A stretch of DNA of 64,000 bases from CAKKQX01 sp046313915 (GCA_046313915.1 JBKBXX010000002.1:16104-80103), one strand, 5' to 3'; positions 8,306-16,315 are shown, counted from the first letter of the stretch. The notes: generated by a model not told the origin, from the sequence alone. A program made the numbers and translations.

Positions 8306-8791
8306 ATGAACAGGCGATGGCTCGCTGCGGTGATCGGTAGCTGGGCGCTGTGGAGCGCGAGTCCGCCGCTGCTCGCGCAGGCGACGGGCGATTATGCGGA
8401 AGATCTGGCGCGCGTTTACGGCGCCTACCAGCGGCTGATCGCCACCCGCGATGCGTGCGACGAGAAATTTCCCGCGCTGCGCTCCGTCAACGCCCGCGCC
8501 TTCGGCGAATGGAAACAGCGCCACCAGACCCTGGTGCGGGATCTCGAGCGACGCGTGCTCGTGATGATACGCCAGGCTTCGGCCGACCAGCAGGAATACG
8601 GCCGCAACGTCGGCAAGTACGAGGGCGAAATCCTGCAACAGCGCCTCGATTACAAGGAGACGCTGTTCGAGCTCGACCGCGCCGACCTCGAGCAGCAGTG
8701 CAAAAAGTTTCCCGCTTTCCTGAAAAGCGCGGAAGCCGATTTCAGGAAACGCTACGCCGGCGAGCTCGAGACGCTTGCCAGGCGCAAATGA
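8306..8791 (+). CDS. Hypothetical exported protein
   Basis: A 161-residue protein I do not recognise. It begins with a typical signal peptide (MNRRWLAAV... ending near LLAQA), followed by an alpha-helical, charged domain rich in Glu, Arg and Gln. Two cysteines (in ATRDACDEKF and EQQCKKF) could form a disulfide in the periplasm. ATG at 8306 is preferred because it starts the signal peptide directly; ATG at 8291 is the alternative. It is divergent from lipB and lies 39 bp ahead of the PglL-like gene, so the two may be cotranscribed. A chaperone or partner role for the ligase is only a guess. Confidence 0.65.
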   Translation: MNRRWLAAVIGSWALWSASPPLLAQATGDYAEDLARVYGAYQRLIATRDACDEKFPALRSVNARAFGEWKQRHQTLVRDLERRVLVMIRQASADQQEYGRNVGKYEGEILQQRLDYKETLFELDRADLEQQCKKFPAFLKSAEADFRKRYAGELETLARRK

Positions 8792-8830
8792 GGGTCTGGT
8801 GACGACAGGCGGCAGGGCGGCGGGCCGCTC

Positions 8831-10570
8831 ATGACGGTGGCCGGCACCGGCTGGGGCGTCCGCCTCAGCCTTTTGCTCGTGGGAACGATGGCCGCCGCGC
8901 CTTTCCTCGAGCCGCGCCACTATCCGCTTTTCCGCCATTTCTACAGCGAGTGGTCGGCTGCGGCGCTCGGGCTCGCGGCAGGCGCGGCGCTGTTCGCCGG
9001 CGGTGCGCTGGCGCGCGGCTTCGCGGTGCCGCGGATTGCCGTGATTCCCGCCGGTCTGATGGCCATCGCGCTGCTGCAGCTCGCGCTGCAGCAGCCGGTC
9101 TATCCTGCCCAGACGCTGGTGTTCATGCTCTATCTCATCTGGGCCGCGCTGCTCGCCGTGGTCGGCCACGCGCTTGCCGCAACCGTCGGCCTGGCGCGCG
9201 TGATGCGGGCGCTGGCGTGGGGGTTGCTCGCGGGCGGTCTGGCGAGCGCCTTGAGCGGTGTTTTGCAGCTCATCGACGCCGGGCCGGCCTACGGCCTCGT
9301 TGCGCAATCGCAGGCGGTCGGCGGCAACCTCGCCCAGCCGAACCACTTCGCCGATCAGCTGTGGCTCGCCTGCGCGGCAGCGCTCTATCTTTTTGCCGAC
9401 GGACGGCTGAACCGGGCGTATTTCGTTGTTGCGGCGAGCGTGCTGCTCGCGCTTTCCATTCTGTCCACTTCGCGCAGCGTCTTCCTCTACCTGATCGCGC
9501 TCGTCGCGCTGTCGTTGGCGTGGCAGCGCCGCGCCGCGGGCGCGGACGAGCGGAAAAAACGCCTGTTCGCCGGCGCCGTGGCCGTGCTCGGCCTGTTCGT
9601 GCTGCTGCAGCTCATCCTCGCCGGCAGCGGCTTTCCCACCGGCGTAGCGCGTCTGTCCGACGTGTCCGGGACGTCGATCCGGCTGCGTCTGTGGCAGACG
9701 GCGCTCGACATTTTTTTCGCGCATCCGCTGCTCGGCGCGGGAATCGGGCAGTTTTCGTGGCAGACGTTTCTCGCCGGATTGTCGTGGGACGGCGTGGTGG
9801 CCGAGCACGCGCACAACGTCGTGATGCAGCTGCTGGCCGAGATGGGAATTTTTGCCGCGCTCCTCGTCGCCGCGGCATTGCTGGCATGGCTTGGCCGCGT
9901 GCTGCGGCAAACACCCGATACCGCTTGCTGGTTCGCGCTCGCCGTGCTGGCGGTGGTGGGGATCCACAGCCAGCTGGAATACCCGCTGTGGTACACCTAT
10001 TTCCTCGGGCCGTTTGCGCTGGTGCTGGGGGCTGCCGATCCCCGTGGCCATGGTGTGCGCGCCGCGCGCGCGGTGCGTATCGCGCTGGTGGCGGTCTTGT
10101 TGCTGGGCGCGGTTTTGCTTGCCGAGGCGATCGACGATTACGCGCAACTGCGTTCGGGCGCGTTGCCTGCGCCCGAACGCCTGGAGAAGCTGCGGCGGAA
10201 CATGTTCTTCACCGCCCACCTCGATCTGCGCCTGGCGGCTGCCATGCCGCTGAGCGGCGAGGCGCGGGCGGAGAAACTCGCGGTATGCCGCGACGCCCTG
10301 CGCTTCTATCCGATCTGGCAGGTCGCCTACAAGTGCGCGCTGTTGCACGCGCTGGAAGGCGAGGCCGGGCGGGCGGCATCGCTGTGGCGCCTTGCCGGCG
10401 CCGCATTTCCGGGCGCGCTGCCGGCGGTGATCGACGAGCTGCGCCGCATGCCCGAAGCGCGTGACGGCGTGCCCGCAGCACTGCTCGCCGCCGGCGAGCA
10501 ACGTCTTGCCGAATTGCAGGCAAAAGGGGTGTCAGGTGACGGCAAGACACCGCCGCCGCGGTCGCGCTGA
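8831..10570 (+). CDS. PglL-type O-oligosaccharyltransferase / Wzy-family O-antigen ligase
   Basis: A 579-residue polytopic membrane protein with about 11-12 hydrophobic helices and a soluble C-terminal domain. It carries the signatures that separate PglL/PilO protein ligases from WaaL: GNLAQPNHFADQLW, EHAHNVVMQLLAEMG with its periplasmic His pair, and HSQLEYPLWYTYF. Enzymes of this kind move a lipid-linked glycan onto Ser/Thr of periplasmic proteins, commonly type IV pilins. The large pilus locus in this window gives a plausible target. It sits on the opposite strand to the dacC-dat-ybeD and lipB-lipA genes on either side, which points to insertion into that conserved block. Confidence 0.82.
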   Translation: MTVAGTGWGVRLSLLLVGTMAAAPFLEPRHYPLFRHFYSEWSAAALGLAAGAALFAGGALARGFAVPRIAVIPAGLMAIALLQLALQQPVYPAQTLVFMLYLIWAALLAVVGHALAATVGLARVMRALAWGLLAGGLASALSGVLQLIDAGPAYGLVAQSQAVGGNLAQPNHFADQLWLACAAALYLFADGRLNRAYFVVAASVLLALSILSTSRSVFLYLIALVALSLAWQRRAAGADERKKRLFAGAVAVLGLFVLLQLILAGSGFPTGVARLSDVSGTSIRLRLWQTALDIFFAHPLLGAGIGQFSWQTFLAGLSWDGVVAEHAHNVVMQLLAEMGIFAALLVAAALLAWLGRVLRQTPDTACWFALAVLAVVGIHSQLEYPLWYTYFLGPFALVLGAADPRGHGVRAARAVRIALVAVLLLGAVLLAEAIDDYAQLRSGALPAPERLEKLRRNMFFTAHLDLRLAAAMPLSGEARAEKLAVCRDALRFYPIWQVAYKCALLHALEGEAGRAASLWRLAGAAFPGALPAVIDELRRMPEARDGVPAALLAAGEQRLAELQAKGVSGDGKTPPPRSR

Positions 10571-10599
10571 TCGGTTCGTGCCGCGGTGTGCACGCCGTG

Positions 10600-10878
10600 C
10601 TACAGCACCATCACCACCAGCGGGTGGTCGCACAATTCGCGGTAGAGATCGTCCAGTTGTGCGCGCGAGGTGGCGCGTATGGTGCAGGTGATGCTCAGAT
10701 ATTTGCCGTGCCTGCTGGCTTTCATTTCCATCGCCGCGCCGTCGAAGTCCGGCGCGTGGCGTTGCACTACTTCGAGAATCGCCTGTGCGAACCCCGCACG
10801 GGTGTGACCGAGGATCTTGATCGGGAAGTCACACGGATATTCGATCAGCGTCTCGTCTGTCGTCCGGGAGGCTGTCAT
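10600..10878 (-). CDS. ybeD: YbeD/DUF493 family protein
   Basis: A 92-residue protein of the small YbeD (DUF493, ACT-like fold) family, typically found beside lipB. Conserved features are YPCDFPIKILGHT near the N-terminus and LSITCTIRATSRAQLDDLY followed by a hydrophobic end. The function is unknown, though its frequent linkage suggests a regulatory or ligand-binding role around lipoate or the cell envelope. Its ATG overlaps the dat stop (ATGA), so the two are translationally coupled. Downstream lies the convergent PglL gene rather than lipB, which is unusual. Confidence 0.88.
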   Translation of the reverse strand: MTASRTTDETLIEYPCDFPIKILGHTRAGFAQAILEVVQRHAPDFDGAAMEMKASRHGKYLSITCTIRATSRAQLDDLYRELCDHPLVVMVL

Positions 10879-11735
10879 GCGCTCTGTCGCATCACGGTGC
10901 GTTTGAAGTCCTGATAGAGCCCGTGGATTTTGCGGAACAGCGGGCCGGGCCTGCCGCTGCCAACAGTGCGTTCGTCGAGCGTGGTGACCGCCAGCACTTC
11001 CTTGGTCGAGGAGGTGATCCAGATCTCGTCGGCGGTTTTCACTTCGTGTTCCGCGATTTCGCGTATTTCCAGCGGCACGCCGTGGGCGTGCGCGAGCTCG
11101 ATCACGACGTCGTAAGTGATGCCGGGCAGCATCAGATGATTCTTGGGCGGCGCGAGCAGTGTGCCGCCGCGCACGATGAAGACGTTGCTCGCCGAGGCCT
11201 CGGTGAGGTAGCCGTCACGAAACAGCAGCGCTTCGGTCGCTCCGGCGTCGACGGCGGCCTGGCGCAACAGGCAGTTGCCGAGCAGGGCGATCGACTTGAT
11301 GTCGCACCTCAGCCAGCGGAAATCGGTGGCGGTGATGGCGTGTACGCCGTTGTCCACCAGCTCGGCTGGCGGCGTGACGAGCGGGTTGCTCATCATGAAC
11401 ACCGTCGGTTTGACGTTTTTCGGAAAGGCGTGATCGCGCCGCGCGACGCCGCGCGTCACCTGGAAATACACCGACTGGTCCTCGCCGCTGTTGCGCGCGA
11501 TGATTTCGCCGATCAGTTCTCCCCACTCGCTTGCGCTCATCGGGTTATCGAGGCGTATGCCGTCGAGGCTGTGCTGCAGGCGCTGCAAGTGTTCGTGCAG
11601 GCGGAAAGGCCGCCGCGAATAGACGGGGATCACTTCGTAGACGCCGTCGCCGAAAATGAAACCGCGGTCCAGCACCGGAACGCAGGCTTTTTCCAGCGGC
11701 ATGAATTCGCCATTGAGATAAACGATTTCGCTCAT
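10875..11735 (-). CDS. dat: D-amino-acid aminotransferase (fold-type IV PLP enzyme)
   Basis: A 286-residue class-IV aminotransferase with the N-terminal signature VLDRGFIFGDGVYEVIPVY, the PLP lysine in DIKSIALLGN and the cofactor-binding LTEASASNVF. Dat enzymes interconvert D-Ala, D-Glu and keto acids and so feed peptidoglycan synthesis. Its place between the D,D-carboxypeptidase and ybeD supports this over a branched-chain aminotransferase. It starts 19 bp after dacC and overlaps ybeD by four bases. Confidence 0.88.
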   Translation of the reverse strand: MSEIVYLNGEFMPLEKACVPVLDRGFIFGDGVYEVIPVYSRRPFRLHEHLQRLQHSLDGIRLDNPMSASEWGELIGEIIARNSGEDQSVYFQVTRGVARRDHAFPKNVKPTVFMMSNPLVTPPAELVDNGVHAITATDFRWLRCDIKSIALLGNCLLRQAAVDAGATEALLFRDGYLTEASASNVFIVRGGTLLAPPKNHLMLPGITYDVVIELAHAHGVPLEIREIAEHEVKTADEIWITSSTKEVLAVTTLDERTVGSGRPGPLFRKIHGLYQDFKRTVMRQSA

Positions 11736-11754
11736 TTTGCGCTCGCTTTCGTGC

Positions 11755-12891
11755 TTATCTGAACAGCAGCCGCAGCGAATCCCAGCCCCGGCCGATTATT
11801 CCGGCGAGCGGGACGTTTTCCAGCGCCACGACAGGCAGCTCGCGCATGGGCTTGCCGTCGAGCGTCAGCTTCAGCACGCCGACTTGCTGGCCGGCGCTGA
11901 CCGGCGCAAGCAGCGGCTGCAGGCTTTCCACGCTGGCCTTGAGGCCGCCGGCCGCGCCTTTGGGCAGAGCGAGATAGAGAGCGTTCGCGAAACCGGCCTT
12001 GACACTGTCGTTGCCGCCTTTCCAGACCCGCAGTGTGGCGACCGGCTGGTTTTTTTCATAGAGCCGCACGCTGTCGTAGAACTGGAAGCCGTAGTTGAGC
12101 AGCTTCTGGCTTTCGGTGGCGCGCGCCGCTTCGGAGGCGGCGCCGAGCACCACCGAGATCAGACGTTGCTCGCCGCGCCTGGCCGAGGTGATCAGGCAGT
12201 AGCCGGCATTTTCGGTATAGCCGGTTTTCATGCCGTCCACGGCGGAGTCGAGCCACAGCAGCCGGTTGCGATTGCTCTGGGTGATGTTGTTGTAGCGGTA
12301 CTCCCTGAGGGAATAGAGCGGGTAATACTCGGGGAAATCGCGGATGATCGCGGCCGCGAGCAGCGCGAGGTCGTGGGCCGTGGAGTAGTGCTGCGGGTGG
12401 GGCAGGCCGGTGGCGTTCACGAAATGGGTGTTTTTCATTCCCAGGCGCTGCGCTTCGCGGTTCATCAACTGCGCGAACACTTCCTCGCTGCCGGCGACGG
12501 CCTCCGCCAGCGCGATGCTCGCATCGTTGCCTGATTGCACGATCACGCCGCGCAGCAGCTCGTCGACCGTGACCGGCTTGCGGGGTTCGATGAACATGCG
12601 CGAGCCCTCGCTGCGCCACGCGCGCTCGGAAACCGGCACCGTCTGATCGCCGCGGAGGGTTTTGTGCCTGAGCGCGGAGAAAGTCAGGTAGGCGGTCATC
12701 AGCTTGGTGAGCGAAGCCGGCTCGAAGCGCTCACCGGCGTTGGCGCTCGCCAGCGGCTGGCCGCTGTTGAAATCGAGCAGCAGGTAGGCGCGGGAAGCGA
12801 TCGCTGGCACAGCGGGAACCGGCGCGCCAGCCGGTTGCGCGGACAGCAGCTGGGGAAACAGCAGCACTGCGAAGGCAATAATCAGTCGCAT
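11755..12891 (-). CDS. dacC: D-alanyl-D-alanine carboxypeptidase (penicillin-binding protein 5/6 family)
   Basis: A 378-residue periplasmic serine peptidase that trims the terminal D-Ala from peptidoglycan stem peptides. It has a signal peptide (MRLIIAFAVLLFPQLLSAQP) and all three active-site motifs: SLTK, SGN and KTG (MKTGYT). A C-terminal PBP5-type beta domain ends in an amphipathic GIIGRGWDSLRLLFR, which fits membrane association. The start at 12891 was chosen because it opens the signal peptide; upstream in-frame sequence is rich in Arg/Lys and not homologous. It heads the dacC-dat-ybeD run. Confidence 0.94.
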   Translation of the reverse strand: MRLIIAFAVLLFPQLLSAQPAGAPVPAVPAIASRAYLLLDFNSGQPLASANAGERFEPASLTKLMTAYLTFSALRHKTLRGDQTVPVSERAWRSEGSRMFIEPRKPVTVDELLRGVIVQSGNDASIALAEAVAGSEEVFAQLMNREAQRLGMKNTHFVNATGLPHPQHYSTAHDLALLAAAIIRDFPEYYPLYSLREYRYNNITQSNRNRLLWLDSAVDGMKTGYTENAGYCLITSARRGEQRLISVVLGAASEAARATESQKLLNYGFQFYDSVRLYEKNQPVATLRVWKGGNDSVKAGFANALYLALPKGAAGGLKASVESLQPLLAPVSAGQQVGVLKLTLDGKPMRELPVVALENVPLAGIIGRGWDSLRLLFR

Positions 12892-12895
12892 GACG

Positions 12896-12918
12896 ATCAG
12901 GAAAAAAACCTGATTATA
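12896..12918 (-). promoter_or_regulatory. Putative dacC promoter -10 and leader hairpin
   Basis: On the minus strand a perfect TATAAT occupies 12918-12913. It is followed at once by ATCAGG-(T7)-CCTGAT, a six-base inverted repeat ending four bases before the dacC ATG. No convincing -35 box is visible at the right distance. The hairpin covers the place where a ribosome-binding site should be, and no purine-rich site is seen. Confidence 0.45.
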
Positions 12919-13190
12919 ACAACCTCGTCCTGCCCTGCCGGCGAACGCGCCCGGCTTTTCCGTCGCGGCGAGCAAGGTTTTCCGCGTCTTCCGCCGCAGC
13001 CCGATCGCGCAGCTGCGGCAGCGCATGGTGCATCAGAGAGCTGCGGAATCGCTCCGGCTCGACGCTGTGTCGCCGGGAATCGCTGCCGGTTCTCGGGGCG
13101 GATCGGTAAATTGAGAAAAATCAAAGAGCTATGACGTTGCCGCGGTTTGGGCAAGGAATACGGCCGGCTGCCGCAGCGGTGCGTCCGCCC

Positions 13191-13219
13191 CTTGAAAAAC
13201 CGCGACCGGCGCACATATT
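13191..13219 (+). promoter_or_regulatory. Sigma-32 (RpoH)-type heat-shock promoter for hsp20
   Basis: CTTGAAAA at 13191-13198 and CACATATT at 13212-13219, separated by 13 bases, match the heat-shock pattern CTTGAA / CCCATNT. It lies about 80 bp upstream of a small heat-shock gene. The rest of the 407-bp gap between dacC and hsp20 (12892-13298) shows nothing else beyond the dacC leader. Confidence 0.68.
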
Positions 13220-13298
13220 GAAGTCATTGGTGTGAGACGGGAGGGCGCGGCGCAGCCGCCGCCTTCCCGCATGCCCACTCATTTACAAGGAGATGACG

Positions 13299-13724
13299 AT
13301 GGCAAACATTATCCGTTTTGATCCGATCGACGAAGCGTTTGACGATCTGTTCCGCGGCTTTTTCGTGCGCCCCATCAGCTTCGAGGGGCCGGGGACGGCG
13401 GCGCAGTTCCGGGTCGACGTGAGCGAGAACGACAAGGCCTATACGCTGCGCGCGGAGCTGCCGGGCGTGAAGAAAGATGACATCAACATCACGATCGACG
13501 GCGATCAGGTCGCGATCAGCGCCGAAGTGAAGAAAGAAAAGGACGTCAAGGAAGGCGAACGCGTGCTGCGTTCCGAGCGCTACTACGGCAAGGTCTACCG
13601 CGGCTTCACGCTCGACCAGCCGGTCGATGAAGCCGGCGCGGGCGCCAGGTATGTCGACGGTGTGCTGGAACTCACTTTGCCGAAGAAAGCCGCCGCGGCG
13701 GCAAAACGCATCACCATCCAGTAA
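13299..13724 (+). CDS. Small heat-shock protein, Hsp20/alpha-crystallin family
   Basis: A 141-residue ATP-independent holdase chaperone. The central alpha-crystallin domain spans about residues 38-130, with AELPGVKKDDINITIDGDQVAI fragments and the conserved GVLELTLPKK near the end. The C-terminal ITI motif (RITIQ) that docks oligomers is present. The ATG at 13299 is preferred over the ATG at 13293, because the AAGGAG ends directly against the earlier codon and is six bases from the later one. A sigma-32-type promoter precedes it and a terminator follows it, so it forms a single-gene heat-shock unit. Confidence 0.92.
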   Translation: MANIIRFDPIDEAFDDLFRGFFVRPISFEGPGTAAQFRVDVSENDKAYTLRAELPGVKKDDINITIDGDQVAISAEVKKEKDVKEGERVLRSERYYGKVYRGFTLDQPVDEAGAGARYVDGVLELTLPKKAAAAAKRITIQ

Positions 13725-13751
13725 CAAAGAGCCGCCGGCAACGGCGAAACG

Positions 13752-13783
13752 GGCGGACTGCCGCGAGGCGGCCCGCCTTTTTT
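13752..13783 (+). terminator. Rho-independent terminator after hsp20
   Basis: GGCGG-act-GCCGC-gag-GCGGC-CCGCC forms a bulged ten-pair stem followed by six T. Confidence 0.85.
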
Positions 13784-13873
13784 GTTGCCGGCGTCTCGCC
13801 GGAGGCGGTCTTCCGCCCAAAAGCCGTAGCGCTCATGTAGAATAAGCGGGCCCGCAAACGACCCCGTCCGACC

Positions 13874-14761
13874 ATGCCACTCACCGCTTCCACCGCTGCC
13901 GAAAAAGCCAAGATCCTCACCGAGGCATTGCCCTACATCCAGCGTTTTCACGGCAAGACCATCGTCGTCAAATACGGCGGCAATGCGATGACCGATGAGA
14001 AGCTCAAGCACGGTTTCGCGCGCGACGTGGTGCTGCTCAAGGTCGTCGGCATGAATCCGGTGATCGTGCACGGCGGCGGCCCGCAGATCGACGAGCTGCT
14101 CAAACGCGTCGGCAAGAAAGGCGAATTCATCCAGGGCATGCGCGTGACCGATGCCGAAACCATGGACGTGGTGGAGATGGTGCTCGGCGGACAGGTCAAC
14201 AAGGAAATCGTCAATCTCATCAACCGCCACGGCGGACGCGCCGTGGGGCTGACCGGCAAGGACGGCAATCTCATCCGCGCGCGCAAGCTCAAGGTGCGTG
14301 GCGGCGGCGACAGCGAGGAGCTGCTCGACATCGGCCAGGTCGGCGAGGTCGCGAGCATCGATCCCGAAATCGTCAATCTGCTGCACACCCGCAGCTTCAT
14401 CCCGGTGATCGCTCCCGTCGGCGTCGGCGCGGAAGGCGAGTCGTACAACATCAACGCCGACCTGGTGGCGGGCAAGGTTGCGGAAATCCTCAAGGCCGAG
14501 AAGCTGATCGTGCTCACCAATACGCCGGGCGTGCTCGACAAGGAGGGCCGGCTGCTTACCGGACTTACCGCGCGCAAGGTCGACGAACTGTTCGCCGACG
14601 GCACCATCCACGGCGGCATGCTGCCGAAAATCAGCTCCGCGCTCGAAGCGGTGAAAAACGGCGTCAATTCGTGCCACATCATCGACGGCCGTGTCGAGCA
14701 CGCGCTGCTGCTCGAAATCCTGACCGACGAAGGCGTCGGCACGCTGATCCGCAGCCACTGA
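13874..14761 (+). CDS. argB: N-acetylglutamate kinase
   Basis: Second enzyme of arginine synthesis; phosphorylates N-acetylglutamate using ATP in the cytoplasm. The 295-residue product has the amino-acid-kinase motifs KYGGNAMTD, VIVHGGGPQID and GLTGKDGNLI, plus the nucleotide-site stretch VLTNTPGVLD. Length is normal for the long, arginine-sensitive type with an N-terminal helix. It is followed by the HAD phosphatase and slmA, an order typical of betaproteobacteria. Confidence 0.97.
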   Translation: MPLTASTAAEKAKILTEALPYIQRFHGKTIVVKYGGNAMTDEKLKHGFARDVVLLKVVGMNPVIVHGGGPQIDELLKRVGKKGEFIQGMRVTDAETMDVVEMVLGGQVNKEIVNLINRHGGRAVGLTGKDGNLIRARKLKVRGGGDSEELLDIGQVGEVASIDPEIVNLLHTRSFIPVIAPVGVGAEGESYNINADLVAGKVAEILKAEKLIVLTNTPGVLDKEGRLLTGLTARKVDELFADGTIHGGMLPKISSALEAVKNGVNSCHIIDGRVEHALLLEILTDEGVGTLIRSH

Positions 14762-14803
14762 GCCGCTGCAGCTTGCGGCCGCCATGCGCAAGGTGACCCG
14801 GCC

Positions 14804-14981
14804 GATGACGTGGAGCAGGTGCTGGATTTTCGATCTGGACAACAAGCGGTTTCATCGCTTGTTGCGGCGCAGACTAATGCGGCGCGAGCCGCGTTATGTC
14901 GGAGCCACAACACTTCTGACATTCGCAGGGTGGCAGCCGCGATGACGTGGAGCAGGTGCTGGATTTTCGATCTGGACAACA
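14804..14981 (+). repeat. 41-bp perfect direct duplication (14804-14844 and 14941-14981) around a 96-bp palindrome-rich insert
   Basis: GATGACGTGG...GATCTGGACAACA occurs twice, 137 bp apart, with no mismatch seen. The intervening 96 bp hold two inverted repeats: ACAAGCG/CGCTTGT and AATGCGGC-gcga-GCCGCGTT (one mismatch). The duplicated stretch is the first 41 bp of the HAD phosphatase gene, including its ATG. Confidence 0.93.
14805..14945 (+). pseudogene. Truncated 5' copy of the HAD phosphatase gene (46-codon frame)
   Basis: The upstream copy of the phosphatase start opens a frame reading MTWSRCWIFDLDN and then unrelated arginine-rich residues from the insert. It stops at a TGA that overlaps the ATG of the intact gene (ATGA). 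It contains the DxD of the HAD active site but nothing else of the domain, so it cannot be an enzyme. If translated it could act as a coupled leader peptide, but I see no good evidence of its own ribosome site. Confidence 0.45.
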
Positions 14982-15586
14982 CCCTCCACGACGCGACCCC
15001 CTACATCTTTCCGCACATCAACCGCGCGATGACCGCCTATCTGCAGACCCATCTTGGGCTCGACGAAGCCGCGGCCGGGGAATTGCGGCGCCGCTACTGG
15101 CTGCGCTACGGCGCGACACTGCTGGGGCTCATGCGCCACCACGGCACCGACCCGCGGCATTTCCTGTGGAATACGCACCAGTTTCCCGATCTCGCGCGCA
15201 TGCTGGTGCGCGAAAACCGGCTGCGCGCGACGTTGCGGCGGCTGCCCGGCAGGAAGTTCGTGTTTTCGAACGCGCCGGTGCATTATTCGCGCGCGGTGCT
15301 GCGCCTGCTGGGAATCGCCGACCTGTTCGACGACGTGTTCACCATAGAGCGCACGCGCTACCGGCCGAAGCCCGATAGCCACGGCTTCCTGAGGTTGTGC
15401 CGCGCCAACCATTTGCGGCCGCAGCGCTGTATCATGGTCGAGGACACGGCCGACAACCTGAAGACTGCGAAGCGGCTGGGAATGAAGACTGTGTGGGTGA
15501 CAGGGGCCGCGGCGGCGCCGGGCTATGTCGATGTCAACGTCAGCAGTCTCGCGCAGTTGCCGCGTGTGCTGGCGCGGTTGAGGTGA
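14942..15586 (+). CDS. HAD-superfamily pyrimidine 5'-nucleotidase-like phosphatase
   Basis: A 214-residue cytoplasmic phosphohydrolase of the HAD-IA / Pyr-5'-nucleotidase group. The nucleophile and acid lie in FDLDNTLHD (D10, D12), motif II in FSNAPVHYS, the lysine region in RPKPDSHGF, and motif IV in MVEDTADNL. Substrates are probably nucleoside monophosphates or other small phosphates. The start at 14942 gives the exact family N-terminus. A GTG-initiated extension beginning at 14810 is open but reads through the duplicated segment in a different frame and is not homologous. Confidence 0.88.
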   Translation: MTWSRCWIFDLDNTLHDATPYIFPHINRAMTAYLQTHLGLDEAAAGELRRRYWLRYGATLLGLMRHHGTDPRHFLWNTHQFPDLARMLVRENRLRATLRRLPGRKFVFSNAPVHYSRAVLRLLGIADLFDDVFTIERTRYRPKPDSHGFLRLCRANHLRPQRCIMVEDTADNLKTAKRLGMKTVWVTGAAAAPGYVDVNVSSLAQLPRVLARLR

Positions 15587-15594
15587 GGAGGATC

Positions 15595-16182
15595 ATGCCT
15601 GCGAGGACCGGGGAGAGGAAGACGCAGATATTGCAGACGCTGGCGCAGATGCTGGAACACCCGGCGGCAGAGAAAATCACCACCGCGGCGCTGGCGGCGA
15701 GGCTCGGCGTGTCGGAAGCGGCGCTCTATCGGCATTTCAGCGGCAAGGCGCAGATGTTCGAGGGCCTGATCGATTTCATCGAGCAGGCGCTGTTCGGGCT
15801 GATCAACAAAATCGGCAGCGAGGAAAAAAGCGGCGTGCGGCAGGCCGAGGCGGTGATGACGGTGCTGCTCGGTTTCGCGCACAAGAATCGCGGCATGACG
15901 CGCGTGCTGATCGGCGATGCGCTGGTGAACGAGGATGCGCGGCTGCAGGCACGCATCAACCAGCTGCACGACCGGCTGGAGGCGGCGCTCAAGCAGGCGC
16001 TGCGTTTCGGGGTGACGCAACAGGAGCTCGCTGCCGATGTCGATGTCGCGGCGCAGGCCAACGTGCTGATGAGTTTCGTCACCGGGCGCTGGCATCAGTT
16101 CGCCAAAAGCGGTTTCAAGCGCGAGCCGACGGAGATGTGGACGAGCCAGTGGCGCCAGCTGATGCAAGGCGTGATCGCCTAG
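15595..16182 (+). CDS. slmA: Nucleoid occlusion factor SlmA (TetR family)
   Basis: A 195-residue TetR-fold DNA-binding protein that, when bound to chromosomal sites, blocks FtsZ assembly over the nucleoid. The helix-turn-helix lies around ITTAALAARLGVSEAALYRHF (residues ~25-45), and the length and C-terminal MWTSQWRQLMQGVIA match SlmA closely. GAGGAGG precedes the ATG by a few bases, and the gene is nine bp after the HAD phosphatase stop, so they are probably cotranscribed with argB. Confidence 0.9.
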   Translation: MPARTGERKTQILQTLAQMLEHPAAEKITTAALAARLGVSEAALYRHFSGKAQMFEGLIDFIEQALFGLINKIGSEEKSGVRQAEAVMTVLLGFAHKNRGMTRVLIGDALVNEDARLQARINQLHDRLEAALKQALRFGVTQQELAADVDVAAQANVLMSFVTGRWHQFAKSGFKREPTEMWTSQWRQLMQGVIA

Positions 16183-16315
16183 CGGCCTGTCGCGTGGATT
16201 CCTGGCAGGAACTTCGGCGCGCTGCGAGGCGGGGCGGCGCGGGCGGGCGCCCGCATGCGTGAGGCGCTTTGCGCTTCGTTCTCCCGGCTCATTTTCGCTC
16301 AGGAGGAAACGACGG

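Noticed and set aside
8180..10501. 773-codon open frame antisense to the PglL-like gene
   Set aside because: Low-complexity Arg/Gln/Ala product with no recognisable motif; it spans two real genes and their gap.
13020..13190. Possible small RNA in the gap before hsp20
   Set aside because: No promoter-terminator pair or recognisable RNA fold could be defined; only short GC-rich self-complementarity.
14810..14941. GTG-initiated N-terminal extension of the HAD phosphatase
   Set aside because: It reads the duplicated segment out of its natural phase and then the insert, and has no counterpart in the family; the ATG at 14942 gives the exact family start.
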